Shown piece after piece: positions 1-8,182 of a stretch of 46,357 bases of DNA. The notes under the pieces were generated by a model. That model did no database searches and had not been told where the DNA came from. It saw only the letters and a list, made by a program, of their open reading frames with translations. The position numbers were made by a program, and so were the translations under genes. The DNA comes from Akkermansiaceae bacterium (lineage in GTDB: Bacteria > Verrucomicrobiota > Verrucomicrobiia > Verrucomicrobiales > Akkermansiaceae), in contig CAIVSK010000025.1 of assembly GCA_903908495.1 (NCBI GenBank), positions 1 through 46,357 on the forward strand, given 5' to 3'. The stretch's first letter is position 1, and each line of letters begins with the position of its first letter.

Positions 1-2864
1 AGATCGACCTGGTGGCGCTCCTGGATCGTGTTGGAGATATTTTCGAGGTGGAGGTCGAGCTTGGTGGCGGCGATTTCCTCGCGGCCCTTTTGATCGGACA
101 CGCGGGAGTGGTCGCGGCGTTGGGTGGCGAGGGCGATTTCCGCGGCTTCGATGGTTTCCATCAAGGCGGTGCGGCCGCCGGAGCGCGATTCAATTTCCTC
201 CTGGAGGTCGTCGGCTTCGGCGCGGTGGGTTTCGCATTCCTCGGCGAGGCGGGCATTTTCGGCGATGGCCGCCTCGATGCGTTGGTCGAACGACGCGATC
301 TCGGTCTCGCGGCGGATGGAAATTTCGCGCAGTTCGGCAAGGCGCGCCTCCATCGGTTTTTGCTGTTCTTCGGCGGCTTGTTTGGCCCGCCGCTCGACGG
401 CGAGGACGGTGCGCACTTCGCTGAGGGCGTCCGCCAGGTCCTGGTTGCGCCGGGCCACGTCGTCCGACTCGCTTTGGAGGCGGCGGGTGGCGGTTTCGAG
501 CGCTTCGAGCCGTTCGCGGGCGGCGCTGAGCTCGCCTTCGAGGTGTTGGCGGCTGGCGGTGGCGGCGAGTTCGCGCTTTTCGAGTTCGCCGCGTTCCCAG
601 CGGACGTTTTCGAGCTTGGTATCGAAATTTTCCACTTCGCGGGTGGCGAGGCTGAGTTGGCCTTGGAGGGTCGAGAGGTCGACTTTCTGGCGTTGCAGTC
701 GTTCGCGCGACAATTCGACTTCCTCGCGTTGCTCCTCGAGCTGGGTTTCAAAGTGGAGGACGCGGGCGCGGGCGGCGTCATCGGCGGCGCTCAGGTCGGC
801 GACCTCGATGACGAGGGCGCGCACCTCGTTGCCGCGTTCGAGGACGGAGGTGCTGCCCTCGGCGGCGACGCCGCCGCGCAGAGTGCCGATTTCATCCAAC
901 AACTCACCGGCGGGCGTGGCGAAGGTGACACCGGGGAGGGTCGGGCGGAGCCGCAGGGCGGTGGCGAGGTCCGGGACGATGAGGACTTTTTCGAGCAGGC
1001 GCTCGGTGATGGCGGCGATTCGGGGGTCGGATTTGACGCGGTCGAGCGCCCAGGCGATGGCGTCGGGCGGGAGGGATTCCACTTGGGTGCCGCTGGCGTG
1101 GCCGGTGAACGACTCGGGCAGGACGGCGGCGAGGCCGAGTTTTTTCTCGGTGAGGCGTTGGATGATGGCTTCGGCGACGGCTTGATCGCGGACCAGCACG
1201 GCCTGGAGGTTGGCACCGAGGGCGGCTTCGATGGCGCGGGCGCAGGAATTGTCGGCCTCGATGAACGAGGCGAGGACGCCGTGGATGGCGGGTTGGAATT
1301 GGGCGGGCTGGTCGAGGCCGGCGAGGACGCGCTGGGTGCCTTTGGCAAAGCCTTCGCCGCTTTCGACGAGTTGGCGCACGGCATCGAGGCGGGCGGCGCG
1401 TTGGGCGAGGAGTTTTTGGCTGGCGGTGGCGGTGCTGCGGGCAGCGTCGAGGTCGCCGCGAGTGTGCTGGTAGGCGCGTTCGGCGCAGTGAAAGACCTCT
1501 TCGAGGGTGCCGAGTTGGGAACCGGTGGCCTCGACGTCGCCGGCGATGCGGGCCTGTTCGGAGCGGAACTCCTCGAGCTCGAGGCTGAGGCGTTGTTCCT
1601 CGTCGGCAAGTTGGCGGGCGCGGTCGCGGGTGCCTTCCAGCTGAGCGAGGGCGCTTTCGATTTTCGCCTGCATGGAGGCGACGAGGGTCTGGCAGCGGGT
1701 GGCTTCGCCACGGTTTTCGCGCAGGGTGGCCTCGATGGCGTCGCGTTCTTCGCGGGTCGAGCGGGTGCGGGTTTCCTGGTCGGCGAGCAGCAACTCCTGC
1801 TCGGCGATGCGGCGAATCAATTGGTCGAGGGCCTCGGTGGCGGCGTTGACCTCGCATTCCTGCTGCGCGAGTTTCTCGCGGGTGGCGTGGATTTCCTCGT
1901 GGTTTTGGCGGATGCGCGATTCCAGTTCGGCCTTGCGTTCCTCGTTGAAGGCGGCGCGGCCGGCGGCGGAGTTGAGGGCGTTGCGGTGTTCGTTGAGGTG
2001 TTGGCGGAGTTCGGCGAGCTCCCCCTCGAAGGCGCGGGCGGCGGCGCGGGCTTGGGCGACGGCCTCTTCCTTGGCGGGCAACAGGCGCTCCAACTCGGTG
2101 TCGCGCACCTCCAGGCTGCGGATCGAGATGGTGAGTTCGGCGCGCTCGGCACTCAGTTCGGTGAACCGCTTGTGGCCCAGGTGGGTATCGAGCACCCGCA
2201 CGTCGGCCGCCAGCGCCTGATAGCGGCGGGCTTTGGCGACCTGCCGGCGGAGCGAATTCATGCGCCGCTCCTGCTCGGCGAGCACGTCGGAAACGCGCAG
2301 TAAATTCGCCTCGGTGTACTCGAGTTTGCGCAGGGCTTCCTTTTTTTCGCGTTTGAATTTGGTGATACCGGCGGCTTCCTCGAACACCGCGCGGCGCTCC
2401 TCGGGCTTGGACGAGAGGATTTGGTCGATTTGGCCCTGCGCCATGATCGAGTAGGCGGTGCGGCCGATGCCGGTGTCCATGAACAGGTCGTGAATGTCCT
2501 TGAGGCGGCACAGCGTGCCGTTGATGCGGTATTCAGAGCGGCCATCGCGAAACACCCGGCGGCCGATCGCCACTTCGTTGAAGGCGACTTTCAAGAGCCC
2601 TTCACAATCGGCCATGGTGAGGGTGACTTCCGCCATGCCCAGTGGCTTGCGCTTCTCGGTGCCGTTGAAAATCACGTCGGCCATTTCGCCGCCACGCAGG
2701 GCTTTGGCGGACGTTTCCCCCAGCACCCAGCGGATGGCGTCGACCACGTTGGACTTGCCGCAGCCATTGGGGCCGACGATGCCGGTGACGCCTTGGGCGA
2801 ACTCGAGCACCGTCTTGTCGGCGAACGACTTGAAGCCGTGGATTTCCAGAGTCTTTAGATACAT
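1..2864 (-). CDS. smc: Chromosome segregation protein SMC, C-terminus off the window
   Basis: SMC is the ATPase of the bacterial condensin complex (with ScpA and ScpB) that compacts and separates chromosomes. The reading frame is open from the ATG at 2864 to the left edge, about 954 codons. The N-terminus starts MYLKTLEIHGFKSFADKT and carries the Walker A motif GPNGCGKS at about residues 31-38. The Q-loop region follows (AYSIMAQGQIDQI), then a long Glu/Arg/Ala-rich coiled coil, a globular hinge around residues 480-690, and the returning coiled coil. The signature motif, Walker B and D-loop are missing because the gene leaves the window; a full SMC has roughly 1,200 residues. The start is chosen because homologues begin with this exact sequence. 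No Shine-Dalgarno sequence precedes it; the sense strand instead reads CCTCCT. It is divergent from the que operon across a 339 bp gap. The identification is firm. Confidence 0.95.
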   Translation of the reverse strand, partial: MYLKTLEIHGFKSFADKTVLEFAQGVTGIVGPNGCGKSNVVDAIRWVLGETSAKALRGGEMADVIFNGTEKRKPLGMAEVTLTMADCEGLLKVAFNEVAIGRRVFRDGRSEYRINGTLCRLKDIHDLFMDTGIGRTAYSIMAQGQIDQILSSKPEERRAVFEEAAGITKFKREKKEALRKLEYTEANLLRVSDVLAEQERRMNSLRRQVAKARRYQALAADVRVLDTHLGHKRFTELSAERAELTISIRSLEVRDTELERLLPAKEEAVAQARAAARAFEGELAELRQHLNEHRNALNSAAGRAAFNEERKAELESRIRQNHEEIHATREKLAQQECEVNAATEALDQLIRRIAEQELLLADQETRTRSTREERDAIEATLRENRGEATRCQTLVASMQAKIESALAQLEGTRDRARQLADEEQRLSLELEEFRSEQARIAGDVEATGSQLGTLEEVFHCAERAYQHTRGDLDAARSTATASQKLLAQRAARLDAVRQLVESGEGFAKGTQRVLAGLDQPAQFQPAIHGVLASFIEADNSCARAIEAALGANLQAVLVRDQAVAEAIIQRLTEKKLGLAAVLPESFTGHASGTQVESLPPDAIAWALDRVKSDPRIAAITERLLEKVLIVPDLATALRLRPTLPGVTFATPAGELLDEIGTLRGGVAAEGSTSVLERGNEVRALVIEVADLSAADDAARARVLHFETQLEEQREEVELSRERLQRQKVDLSTLQGQLSLATREVENFDTKLENVRWERGELEKRELAATASRQHLEGELSAARERLEALETATRRLQSESDDVARRNQDLADALSEVRTVLAVERRAKQAAEEQQKPMEARLAELREISIRRETEIASFDQRIEAAIAENARLAEECETHRAEADDLQEEIESRSGGRTALMETIEAAEIALATQRRDHSRVSDQKGREEIAATKLDLHLENISNTIQERHQVD

Positions 2865-2959
2865 GGTGACAGGAGGGGTTAGGGGTTAAACCCGGGAGGG
2901 AACGGGCGGCCCCAGACTAGGGGGCAGCACCGGTCTTCGCAATCCAGGATGCGGAAAAC

Positions 2960-3005
2960 CACTAAATATTGTGGCTTAAGGCAGACTTAGCCACAATAAG
3001 TAGTG
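2960..3005. repeat. Long imperfect inverted repeat between smc and queF
   Basis: A dyad in the 339 bp gap between divergent smc and queF. The outer arms CACTA/TAGTG (2960-2964, 3001-3005) enclose an asymmetric AAT/AAG loop. The inner arms ATTGTGGC/GCCACAAT continue, after a single bulged T, into TAAG/CTTA around a five-base loop. It is markedly AT-richer than its surroundings and has no T-run, so it is not a typical terminator. It could be an operator or an RNA leader structure for the que operon. I looked for preQ1 riboswitch motifs in the gap and did not find them. The rest of the gap (2865-2959 and 3006-3203) shows only a doubled GGGGTTA near smc. Confidence 0.6.
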
Positions 3006-3203
3006 TTTAGCGGTATTTCGGAAAGGTGAAGGAATTTGCGCATGGGGGGCTTGTTGCGGCGGTCTGTGACTACTTTTCCCATGCGGGAAAAGCCGCAGGC
3101 GAAAGAATGGGCGCTTCATTGGCTCGCGACGCTCACAGAGCGCCGCCCACAATCCCTGGAAGAAAGGAATCGACGTGGCGGCGGGACGGGGCAGAATCCG
3201 GGC

Positions 3204-3635
3204 ATGCCCGCGCGTGAGGATTTGAAGAATTTGTCGTTACTAGGAACCTCGGAGAGCCGTCTGCCGGCCAATCCGGATGAGGCTCGCCTGGAGACATTTG
3301 AGAACCAGCGGGTGGGGCGGCGCTATTGGATCACGCTCAATTGCCCGGAGTTTTCCTCGCTGTGTCCGGTGACCGGTCAACCTGACAGCGCGCGATTGGT
3401 GATCCGCTACGTGCCCGGCGAGCGCTGCGTGGAAACCAAGAGCCTGAAATTTTACCTGGCGTCGTTTCGCAACCAACCGGCCTTCAACGAGGAGATCGTC
3501 AATCGCATTTTGGACGATCTGGTGGACGCGCTGGCACCGGTGGAAATGATTGTGCGGGGCGAGTTTGCGCCGCGCGGGGGGATTCAGTTGACGACGGAAG
3601 CGACGTTTCCGGATGCAGCCGGGGTGAAGCCATGA
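3204..3635 (+). CDS. queF: NADPH-dependent 7-cyano-7-deazaguanine reductase QueF
   Basis: QueF reduces the nitrile preQ0 to the amine preQ1 with NADPH, the last step before the base is inserted into tRNA. The 143-residue product matches the short, single-domain QueF type. It has the catalytic cysteine in SSLCPVTGQPD (Cys54, with Asp61 nearby) and the family motif ETKSLKFYLASFRN (about residues 77-90). I chose the ATG at 3204 because the upstream frame back to 3036 encodes low-complexity sequence not seen in the family, and 3204 gives the usual length. The stop overlaps the queC start by four bases (ATGA), so the two are translationally coupled. This is the first gene of queF-queC-queE-queD; the transglycosylase tgt and queA are not in the window. 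Confidence 0.95.
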   Translation: MPAREDLKNLSLLGTSESRLPANPDEARLETFENQRVGRRYWITLNCPEFSSLCPVTGQPDSARLVIRYVPGERCVETKSLKFYLASFRNQPAFNEEIVNRILDDLVDALAPVEMIVRGEFAPRGGIQLTTEATFPDAAGVKP

Positions 3636-4321
3636 AAGTTTGCGTGCTGCTGAGCGGTGGGATGGATTCGGTGACGGCGTTGTACGAGGTGCGGCGCAAC
3701 CATCAGGTGGTGGCTGCGCTGTCGTTTGATTACGGAGCCAAGCACAACGCCAGCGAACTCGGCTGGGCGCGGATGCACGCGGCACGGCACGGGCTGCGGC
3801 ACGAGGTGGTGGCGCTGGATTTCATCAACGAGCTTTTCACCTCGGCATTGTTGCGTTCGGGCGGTGAGATTCCCGACGGTCACTATGCGGAGGCGACCAT
3901 GCAGCAAACCGTGGTGCCATTTCGCAACGGCATCATGCTCGCCATCGCGGCCGGATTCGCCGAGAGCATCGGAGCGGAAGGCTTGGTGATTGCCGCGCAC
4001 GCCGGGGATCACGCGATTTATCCGGACTGCCGGGAGCCGTTCATGCGCGCCATGGGCGAGGCGATGAGCGCGGGAACCTACGCCAACATCCAATTGCTGC
4101 GGCCGTTCATTGCAGCGGACAAGGCCGGGATTGCCCGGCGCGGGGCGGAGTTGGGCATCGATTACGCGGAAACTTGGTCGTGTTACAAGGGCGGGCTGAG
4201 GCACTGCGGGGTTTGCGGGACCTGCGTCGAACGGCGCGAGGCATTCTTGGTGGCGGGCTTGCCCGATCCAACCGACTATGAGCAAACTCCCGCCTTGCCG
4301 CCAAGTCCGCTGCGGTCCTAA
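3632..4321 (+). CDS. queC: 7-cyano-7-deazaguanine synthase QueC
   Basis: QueC converts 7-carboxy-7-deazaguanine and ammonia to preQ0, using ATP. The 229-residue protein has the N-type ATP pyrophosphatase loop SGGMDS at residues 8-13. Near the C-terminus it has the family's zinc site, four cysteines in C-x7-C-x2-C-x2-C spacing (about 184, 192, 195, 198) within WSCYKGGLRHCGVCGTC. Length and motif order are normal. The start overlaps the queF stop, and queE begins four bases after the stop, consistent with one transcript. Confidence 0.96.
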   Translation: MKVCVLLSGGMDSVTALYEVRRNHQVVAALSFDYGAKHNASELGWARMHAARHGLRHEVVALDFINELFTSALLRSGGEIPDGHYAEATMQQTVVPFRNGIMLAIAAGFAESIGAEGLVIAAHAGDHAIYPDCREPFMRAMGEAMSAGTYANIQLLRPFIAADKAGIARRGAELGIDYAETWSCYKGGLRHCGVCGTCVERREAFLVAGLPDPTDYEQTPALPPSPLRS

Positions 4322-4325
4322 CGCC

Positions 4326-5021
4326 ATGTTGATTTCCGAGATTTTCCATTCGATCCAAGGCGAGGGCGAGCTGACGGGTGTGGCTTCGGTGTTTGTGCGG
4401 ACCAGCGGCTGCAATCTGCGCTGCGCGTGGTGCGACACGCCCTACGCCTCGTGGCAACCGGAAGGCCAGGAAATGAGCGTGGAGGAGGTCCTGCAACGGG
4501 TCCTGGCATTCCGCTGCCGGCACGCGGTTCTAACCGGCGGCGAGCCGCTGCTCGCCCGCGGCATCCGGGAACTGGCCGCCGGCCTGGCGGATTGCGGGAT
4601 CCACACCACCATCGAGACCGCCGGCACCGTCCCGCCGGCTGGAATCCGCTGTGATCTGGCGTCGATCAGTCCGAAACTGGCCAACTCCACGCCGCGAATC
4701 GAGGATGTTGGCGCGGCCTGGTTGGAGCGCCACGAGAGCACCCGGCTGCAGCCGGCCTGCCTGCGCGAGTGGATCACCGGCTACCCCTACCAGCTCAAAT
4801 TCGTGGTGGCCGCGGCGGCCGACGTGGACGAGATCCGGCAATTGCTGGATCTGCTGGCCTGCGACGTGCCTGCGGCCAAGGTGTTGCTGATGCCGGAGGG
4901 GATCGCGGCGGAGGCATTGGCGGCGCGGCGCGACTTTGTGGTGGCCGCCTGCAAGCAACATGGCTACCGCTACTGTCACCGCCTGCACGTCGAGTTGTTC
5001 GGCAACACCCGCGGCACTTGA
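4326..5021 (+). CDS. queE: 7-carboxy-7-deazaguanine synthase QueE (radical SAM)
   Basis: QueE rearranges 6-carboxy-5,6,7,8-tetrahydropterin to 7-carboxy-7-deazaguanine using S-adenosylmethionine and a 4Fe-4S cluster. The 231-residue product begins MLISEIFHSIQGEG, the usual QueE N-terminus. Its cluster motif is C-x3-C-x2-C (Cys29, Cys33, Cys36 in SGCNLRCAWCDTPY), followed by the SAM-binding LTGGEPLL. An upstream in-frame ATG at 4278 would overlap queC by 44 bases and add 16 unconserved residues, so 4326 is preferred. It is the third gene of the que operon. Confidence 0.95.
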   Translation: MLISEIFHSIQGEGELTGVASVFVRTSGCNLRCAWCDTPYASWQPEGQEMSVEEVLQRVLAFRCRHAVLTGGEPLLARGIRELAAGLADCGIHTTIETAGTVPPAGIRCDLASISPKLANSTPRIEDVGAAWLERHESTRLQPACLREWITGYPYQLKFVVAAAADVDEIRQLLDLLACDVPAAKVLLMPEGIAAEALAARRDFVVAACKQHGYRYCHRLHVELFGNTRGT

Positions 5022-5045
5022 TCCGCACACACACTACCATCGCCC

Positions 5046-5501
5046 ATGTCCTATCGCATCTGCAAATCCATTGAGATTGAAAATGGCCACCTGCTCACCA
5101 AGCATCCGGACAAGTGCCGGTTTCCGCATGGCCACACCCGCAAGGTCGAGTTTGTGCTGGAAGCCGCCGAGTTGGATGAGAACCAGATGGTGTGTGATTT
5201 CAAGATCATCAAGGATGTGATCGGCGAGTGGCTGGACGGGTTTGACCACGCCCTGTGCATGAACACGGCCGACCCCGCCTACGCGGATTTCAAGGCGCGC
5301 TACGGCGAGCGGGTCATCGGGTTCGACAACCAGGATCCGACCACCGAATTGATGGCACGGACGATTTTTGATCACACGCAAAAGGCGCTGAGGGCCTACG
5401 CCGCGCGCCGCGACGGCAGCTACCATCTGGCCCCCGGGGTCCGGTTGGTGCGGGTGCGGGTGTGGGAGACGACCTCGTCGTGGGCGGAGTATGAGGCGTG
5501 A
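5046..5501 (+). CDS. queD: 6-carboxytetrahydropterin synthase QueD
   Basis: QueD turns dihydroneopterin triphosphate into 6-carboxy-5,6,7,8-tetrahydropterin, the first committed step of the queuosine branch after GTP cyclohydrolase. The 151-residue protein has the zinc histidines His15, His28 and His30 and the catalytic cysteine Cys24 (in HPDKCRFPHGH), the DHALCMN segment, and a C-terminal WETTSSWAEY that supplies the substrate-binding glutamate. It follows queE by 24 bp. With queF, queC and queE it completes the path from dihydroneopterin triphosphate to preQ1. The leader is C-rich with no Shine-Dalgarno sequence. Confidence 0.94.
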   Translation: MSYRICKSIEIENGHLLTKHPDKCRFPHGHTRKVEFVLEAAELDENQMVCDFKIIKDVIGEWLDGFDHALCMNTADPAYADFKARYGERVIGFDNQDPTTELMARTIFDHTQKALRAYAARRDGSYHLAPGVRLVRVRVWETTSSWAEYEA

Positions 5502-5513
5502 CGGGATGCGTGA

Positions 5514-5532
5514 CGGGACTTGGCAAGTCCCG
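5514..5532. repeat. Perfect 8 bp hairpin with TTGGCAA core
   Basis: The arms CGGGACTT and AAGTCCCG are perfectly complementary around a GGC loop. It lies just after the queD stop and before the preferred start of the NUDIX-type gene. A related core CTTGGCAAG appears at 11084-11092 in another gap, also followed by a GTTCCG/GCTCCG-like string. I read it as a small interspersed palindrome; it lacks a T-run. Confidence 0.55.
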
Positions 5533-5554
5533 CTCCGTCGTTATGCTCGGCGGC

Positions 5555-6178
5555 ATGTCGAAGTATGCTGGAGAAGAAGTATTGGTGGTGCCACGCGCCT
5601 TGCTGAATGAAATCGGTGCCTTCCAAGGGGTGAAGACCGCAGGATTGGATGCCGCCATTGAGCGTTTGTTGGACCCGCAGAGCCATTTTTTCATGGAGCG
5701 CTCGGCGGCCGAGGACGATCCGTCCCACAAGCAGCTCATTCCCTACTGCATCTTCCGCTGCGGCGAGCGCATCCTCCACTACACCCGCGGCAAAGCCGGC
5801 GGCGAGAGCCGGCTGCACGCGAAAATCTCCGTCGGCGTCGGCGGCCACATCAACCCGGTGGATACCGGCAACGGCCGCACCGGCCCGGACGCCTACCATG
5901 CGGCGGTGGCCCGCGAGATTGATGAGGAACTCGAGATAGCGGCCCATACCACCCGGCACATCATCGCCTTGCTCAACGATGAATCCAACCCGGTCGGCCA
6001 AGTCCACTTGGGCATCGTCCACCTCATCGAGTTGGATTCCACCGCGGTCAGCTCGCGCGAGGACGCATTGACGGATTTGTCCTTCACCCCGCTGGCAGAA
6101 CTCAACGGCGAGTTGTTCGATCGATTGGAAACTTGGTCGCAAATCTGCATCCGCCACCTCGCCGAGCGCAAAATTTGA
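5555..6178 (+). CDS. NUDIX-fold hydrolase-like protein
   Basis: The 207-residue protein starts MSKYAGEEVLVVPRALLNEIG and has a NUDIX-box-like segment (GGHIN followed by AAVAREIDEELEI, about residues 110-145). Its glutamates match the REx2EE core, although the spacing between the glycine part and the helix is stretched by a NPVDTGNGRTGPDAY insert. NUDIX enzymes hydrolyse nucleoside diphosphates linked to another group; the substrate here cannot be told. The conserved DPSHKQLIPY block suggests a distinct subfamily. An in-frame GTG at 5498 overlaps the queD stop (GTGA), but the extra residues fall on a hairpin and look unconserved, so 5555 is preferred. It may be co-transcribed with the que genes without sharing their role. 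Confidence 0.75.
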   Translation: MSKYAGEEVLVVPRALLNEIGAFQGVKTAGLDAAIERLLDPQSHFFMERSAAEDDPSHKQLIPYCIFRCGERILHYTRGKAGGESRLHAKISVGVGGHINPVDTGNGRTGPDAYHAAVAREIDEELEIAAHTTRHIIALLNDESNPVGQVHLGIVHLIELDSTAVSSREDALTDLSFTPLAELNGELFDRLETWSQICIRHLAERKI

Positions 6179-6286
6179 ACAATTCGTCGCGGAGAATGGT
6201 TGATCTGTATAAATTGGAGTGGCAAGCTTGCGGGGAATGCTGCAATTTGGCGGCGTAAGTTCCCACTGCCGTCCGCCTTCCCCGCC

Positions 6287-7972
6287 ATGCCCGCCGCCCC
6301 TAAGATCACCAAGCCCCGCATCCTGATCGTCACCCCGGAGATCACCTATCTACCGGCGGGAATGGGCAACATGGCGCAAGGCATGTCCGCCAAAGCCGGC
6401 GGCTTGGCCGACGTGTCCGCGTCCCTGGTGTCCGCCCTCTTCGAGCTCGGCGCGGATGTCCACGTGGCCATGCCGAACTACCGGCGGATGTTCCATGGCG
6501 ATGTGTTCAACCTGCATGAAAAGCAGTTGCGCAAGTACCATGAGGTGCTGCCGGAGTCTAACATCCACTTGGCGGAGGACCGGATTTTTTACTATCGGGA
6601 GCGGGTTTACAGCGACAGTTCGGAAGAATCGATGCGCATTGCGTTGATTTTCCAGCGGGAGGTGATCAACCACATCATCCCGCGGGTGCGGCCGGATTTG
6701 ATTCATTGCAACGACTGGATGACCGCCTTGCTGCCGGCCATGGCGCGGCGGCGCGGCATCAAGAGCCTTTTCACCGTTCACAACATCCACACCCGGCAAG
6801 TGACCTTGGCGCAAGTCGAGGAAACCGGCATCGACGCCGCGGAATTCTGGATGAACCTGTATTTCACCGGCCCGCCGTCGGGCTACGATCACGCCCGCTC
6901 GAATGTGTTGGTGGACATGCTCACGTCCGGCATTTTCGCCGCCCATTACATCAACACCGTCAGCCCGCGCTTCCTGTGGGAAATCGTCGAAGGCTGGCAC
7001 TCGGTGGTGCCGGATTCGGTGCGCTCCGAATTGCGCTACAAGTATGCGGCCGGCTGCTCCACCGGGATTCTCAACGCGCCGGACTCCTCGTACAATCCGG
7101 CCACCGACGATGCGCTGGTGCAACCGTTCAGCGCTGCGGACTTCCGCCCCGGCAAGACCGCCAACAAGTTGGCCCTGCAACGGGAGCTTCAACTCATCGA
7201 AGATCCCGCCGCCGCGATCTTTTACTGGCCCTCCCGCCTCGATCCCGTCCAGAAGGGCCCGCAGCTCTTCACCGCCATCCTCCATCAACTCGTCACCGAT
7301 TACGCCGAGAGCAACCTCCAAGTGGTGGTCGTCGCCAACGGCCCCCACGAGCGGCATTTCCACCACATCGTGCAGGAATTCGGCTTGCACGACCGGGTGG
7401 CGGTGGTCGACTTCGATGAACGCCTCTCGCGCCTCGCCTACGCCGGCTCGGACTACATGGTCATGCCGTCGTTGTTCGAACCTTGCGGCTTGCCGCAAAT
7501 GACCGCGCCGCTCTACGGCACCTTGCCCGTCGTGCATTCCACCGGCGGGCTCTACGACACGATCCGCCCGCTCGATGTGGACGAGTCCACCGGCAATGGC
7601 TTCCGCTTCGACCATTACGGCGCGGACTCGCTGCGCTGGGCGATTGATCGGGCGATGGATTTCCACGCCTTGCCGCAAGACCTCCGCGACCGCGAGATCA
7701 GCCGCATCATGCGCGAAAGTCTGGCCGAATTCAGCCACGAGAAGGTCGCCAAACAATACATCGCCATCTACGAGGAAATGCTCGCCCGGCCGCTGGTGGA
7801 GAAGGAAGCCGGCGAGGAATTGGCGAAACTCGCGGAGCAAGGGGAACTCCCCGCGCTTACCGAGGCCAAGGAACGCAAGCTCCACAAGGGGCCCAAGGTT
7901 CTGAAGGGAAAGCGGATGCCTAAGGGTGCCAGAGGACTCGCCGCCAAGGCCGCGCCACGAGGCCTGGCCTAA
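6287..7972 (+). CDS. glgA: Glycogen/starch synthase, GT5
   Basis: GT5 enzymes extend alpha-1,4-glucan from ADP-glucose or UDP-glucose in the cytoplasm. The 561-residue product has the N-terminal SAKAGGLADV loop, the counterpart of the classical KTGGL with alanine for threonine. It also has NDWMTALLP, VHNIH, and the C-terminal FEPCGLPQM...STGGLYDTI, which forms the GT-B acceptor and nucleotide site. The last ~45 residues are lysine-rich and glycine-rich (KGPKVLKGKRMPKG), an unusual basic tail. The ATG at 6287 is chosen because the family begins close to the PRILIVTPE strand; the frame extends back to 6200 without support. It converges on the DUF1460 gene, with a palindromic element between them. 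Confidence 0.9.
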   Translation: MPAAPKITKPRILIVTPEITYLPAGMGNMAQGMSAKAGGLADVSASLVSALFELGADVHVAMPNYRRMFHGDVFNLHEKQLRKYHEVLPESNIHLAEDRIFYYRERVYSDSSEESMRIALIFQREVINHIIPRVRPDLIHCNDWMTALLPAMARRRGIKSLFTVHNIHTRQVTLAQVEETGIDAAEFWMNLYFTGPPSGYDHARSNVLVDMLTSGIFAAHYINTVSPRFLWEIVEGWHSVVPDSVRSELRYKYAAGCSTGILNAPDSSYNPATDDALVQPFSAADFRPGKTANKLALQRELQLIEDPAAAIFYWPSRLDPVQKGPQLFTAILHQLVTDYAESNLQVVVVANGPHERHFHHIVQEFGLHDRVAVVDFDERLSRLAYAGSDYMVMPSLFEPCGLPQMTAPLYGTLPVVHSTGGLYDTIRPLDVDESTGNGFRFDHYGADSLRWAIDRAMDFHALPQDLRDREISRIMRESLAEFSHEKVAKQYIAIYEEMLARPLVEKEAGEELAKLAEQGELPALTEAKERKLHKGPKVLKGKRMPKGARGLAAKAAPRGLA

Positions 7973-7997
7973 CGGCTCACAAGCCCGCTGGCATCCT

Positions 7998-8160
7998 GCC
8001 CAATCCTGTCAGTTTAGAAGGAGGATAGGCTTCCAGCCTGTCATGCACGACGGGCTTCCAGCCTGTCGTTTCAAGCGCAGACAGGCTGGAAGCGCTGTCT
8101 TCCCTCACAGGCGGGACGCCTGTTTTCCGATCAGAGCGCGCTAAGTCAGCAGTATTGGGC
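7998..8160 (-). repeat. Palindromic interspersed element, copy 1 (full length, inverted)
   Basis: A 163 bp copy in reverse orientation to the other three, filling the gap between convergent glgA and the DUF1460 gene. The ends carry inverted repeats of about 20 bp (CTGTCAGTTTAG on the left; a diverged CTAAGTCAGCAGTATTGGGC on the right). Inside are four short hairpins built on GGCTTCCAGCC and GGCGTCCCGCC type words. ATCCT flanks both ends and could be a target duplication, but similar words occur inside the element, so this is weak. In this place it could act as a bidirectional terminator. Confidence 0.85.
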
Positions 8161-8182
8161 ATCCTTCCCGCCGCCGGGCCGT

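Noticed and set aside
12-2303. Long plus-strand open frame opposite smc
   Set aside because: It is the antisense shadow of the smc coiled coil; the protein is Gly/Ala/Phe/Leu-rich low complexity, and the minus strand encodes a clear SMC.
2865-3203. preQ1 riboswitch upstream of queF
   Set aside because: The operon makes this plausible, but I found no preQ1-I core (AGAGGTTC..., A-rich tail) or recognisable type II structure; only an unrelated dyad is seen.
7998-8160. Small protein genes inside the palindromic elements (TGWKPVVHDR-type peptides)
   Set aside because: Between genes the frame has no start signal and the sequence is explained by the repeat; only the two copies inside glycosyltransferase genes are likely to be translated.
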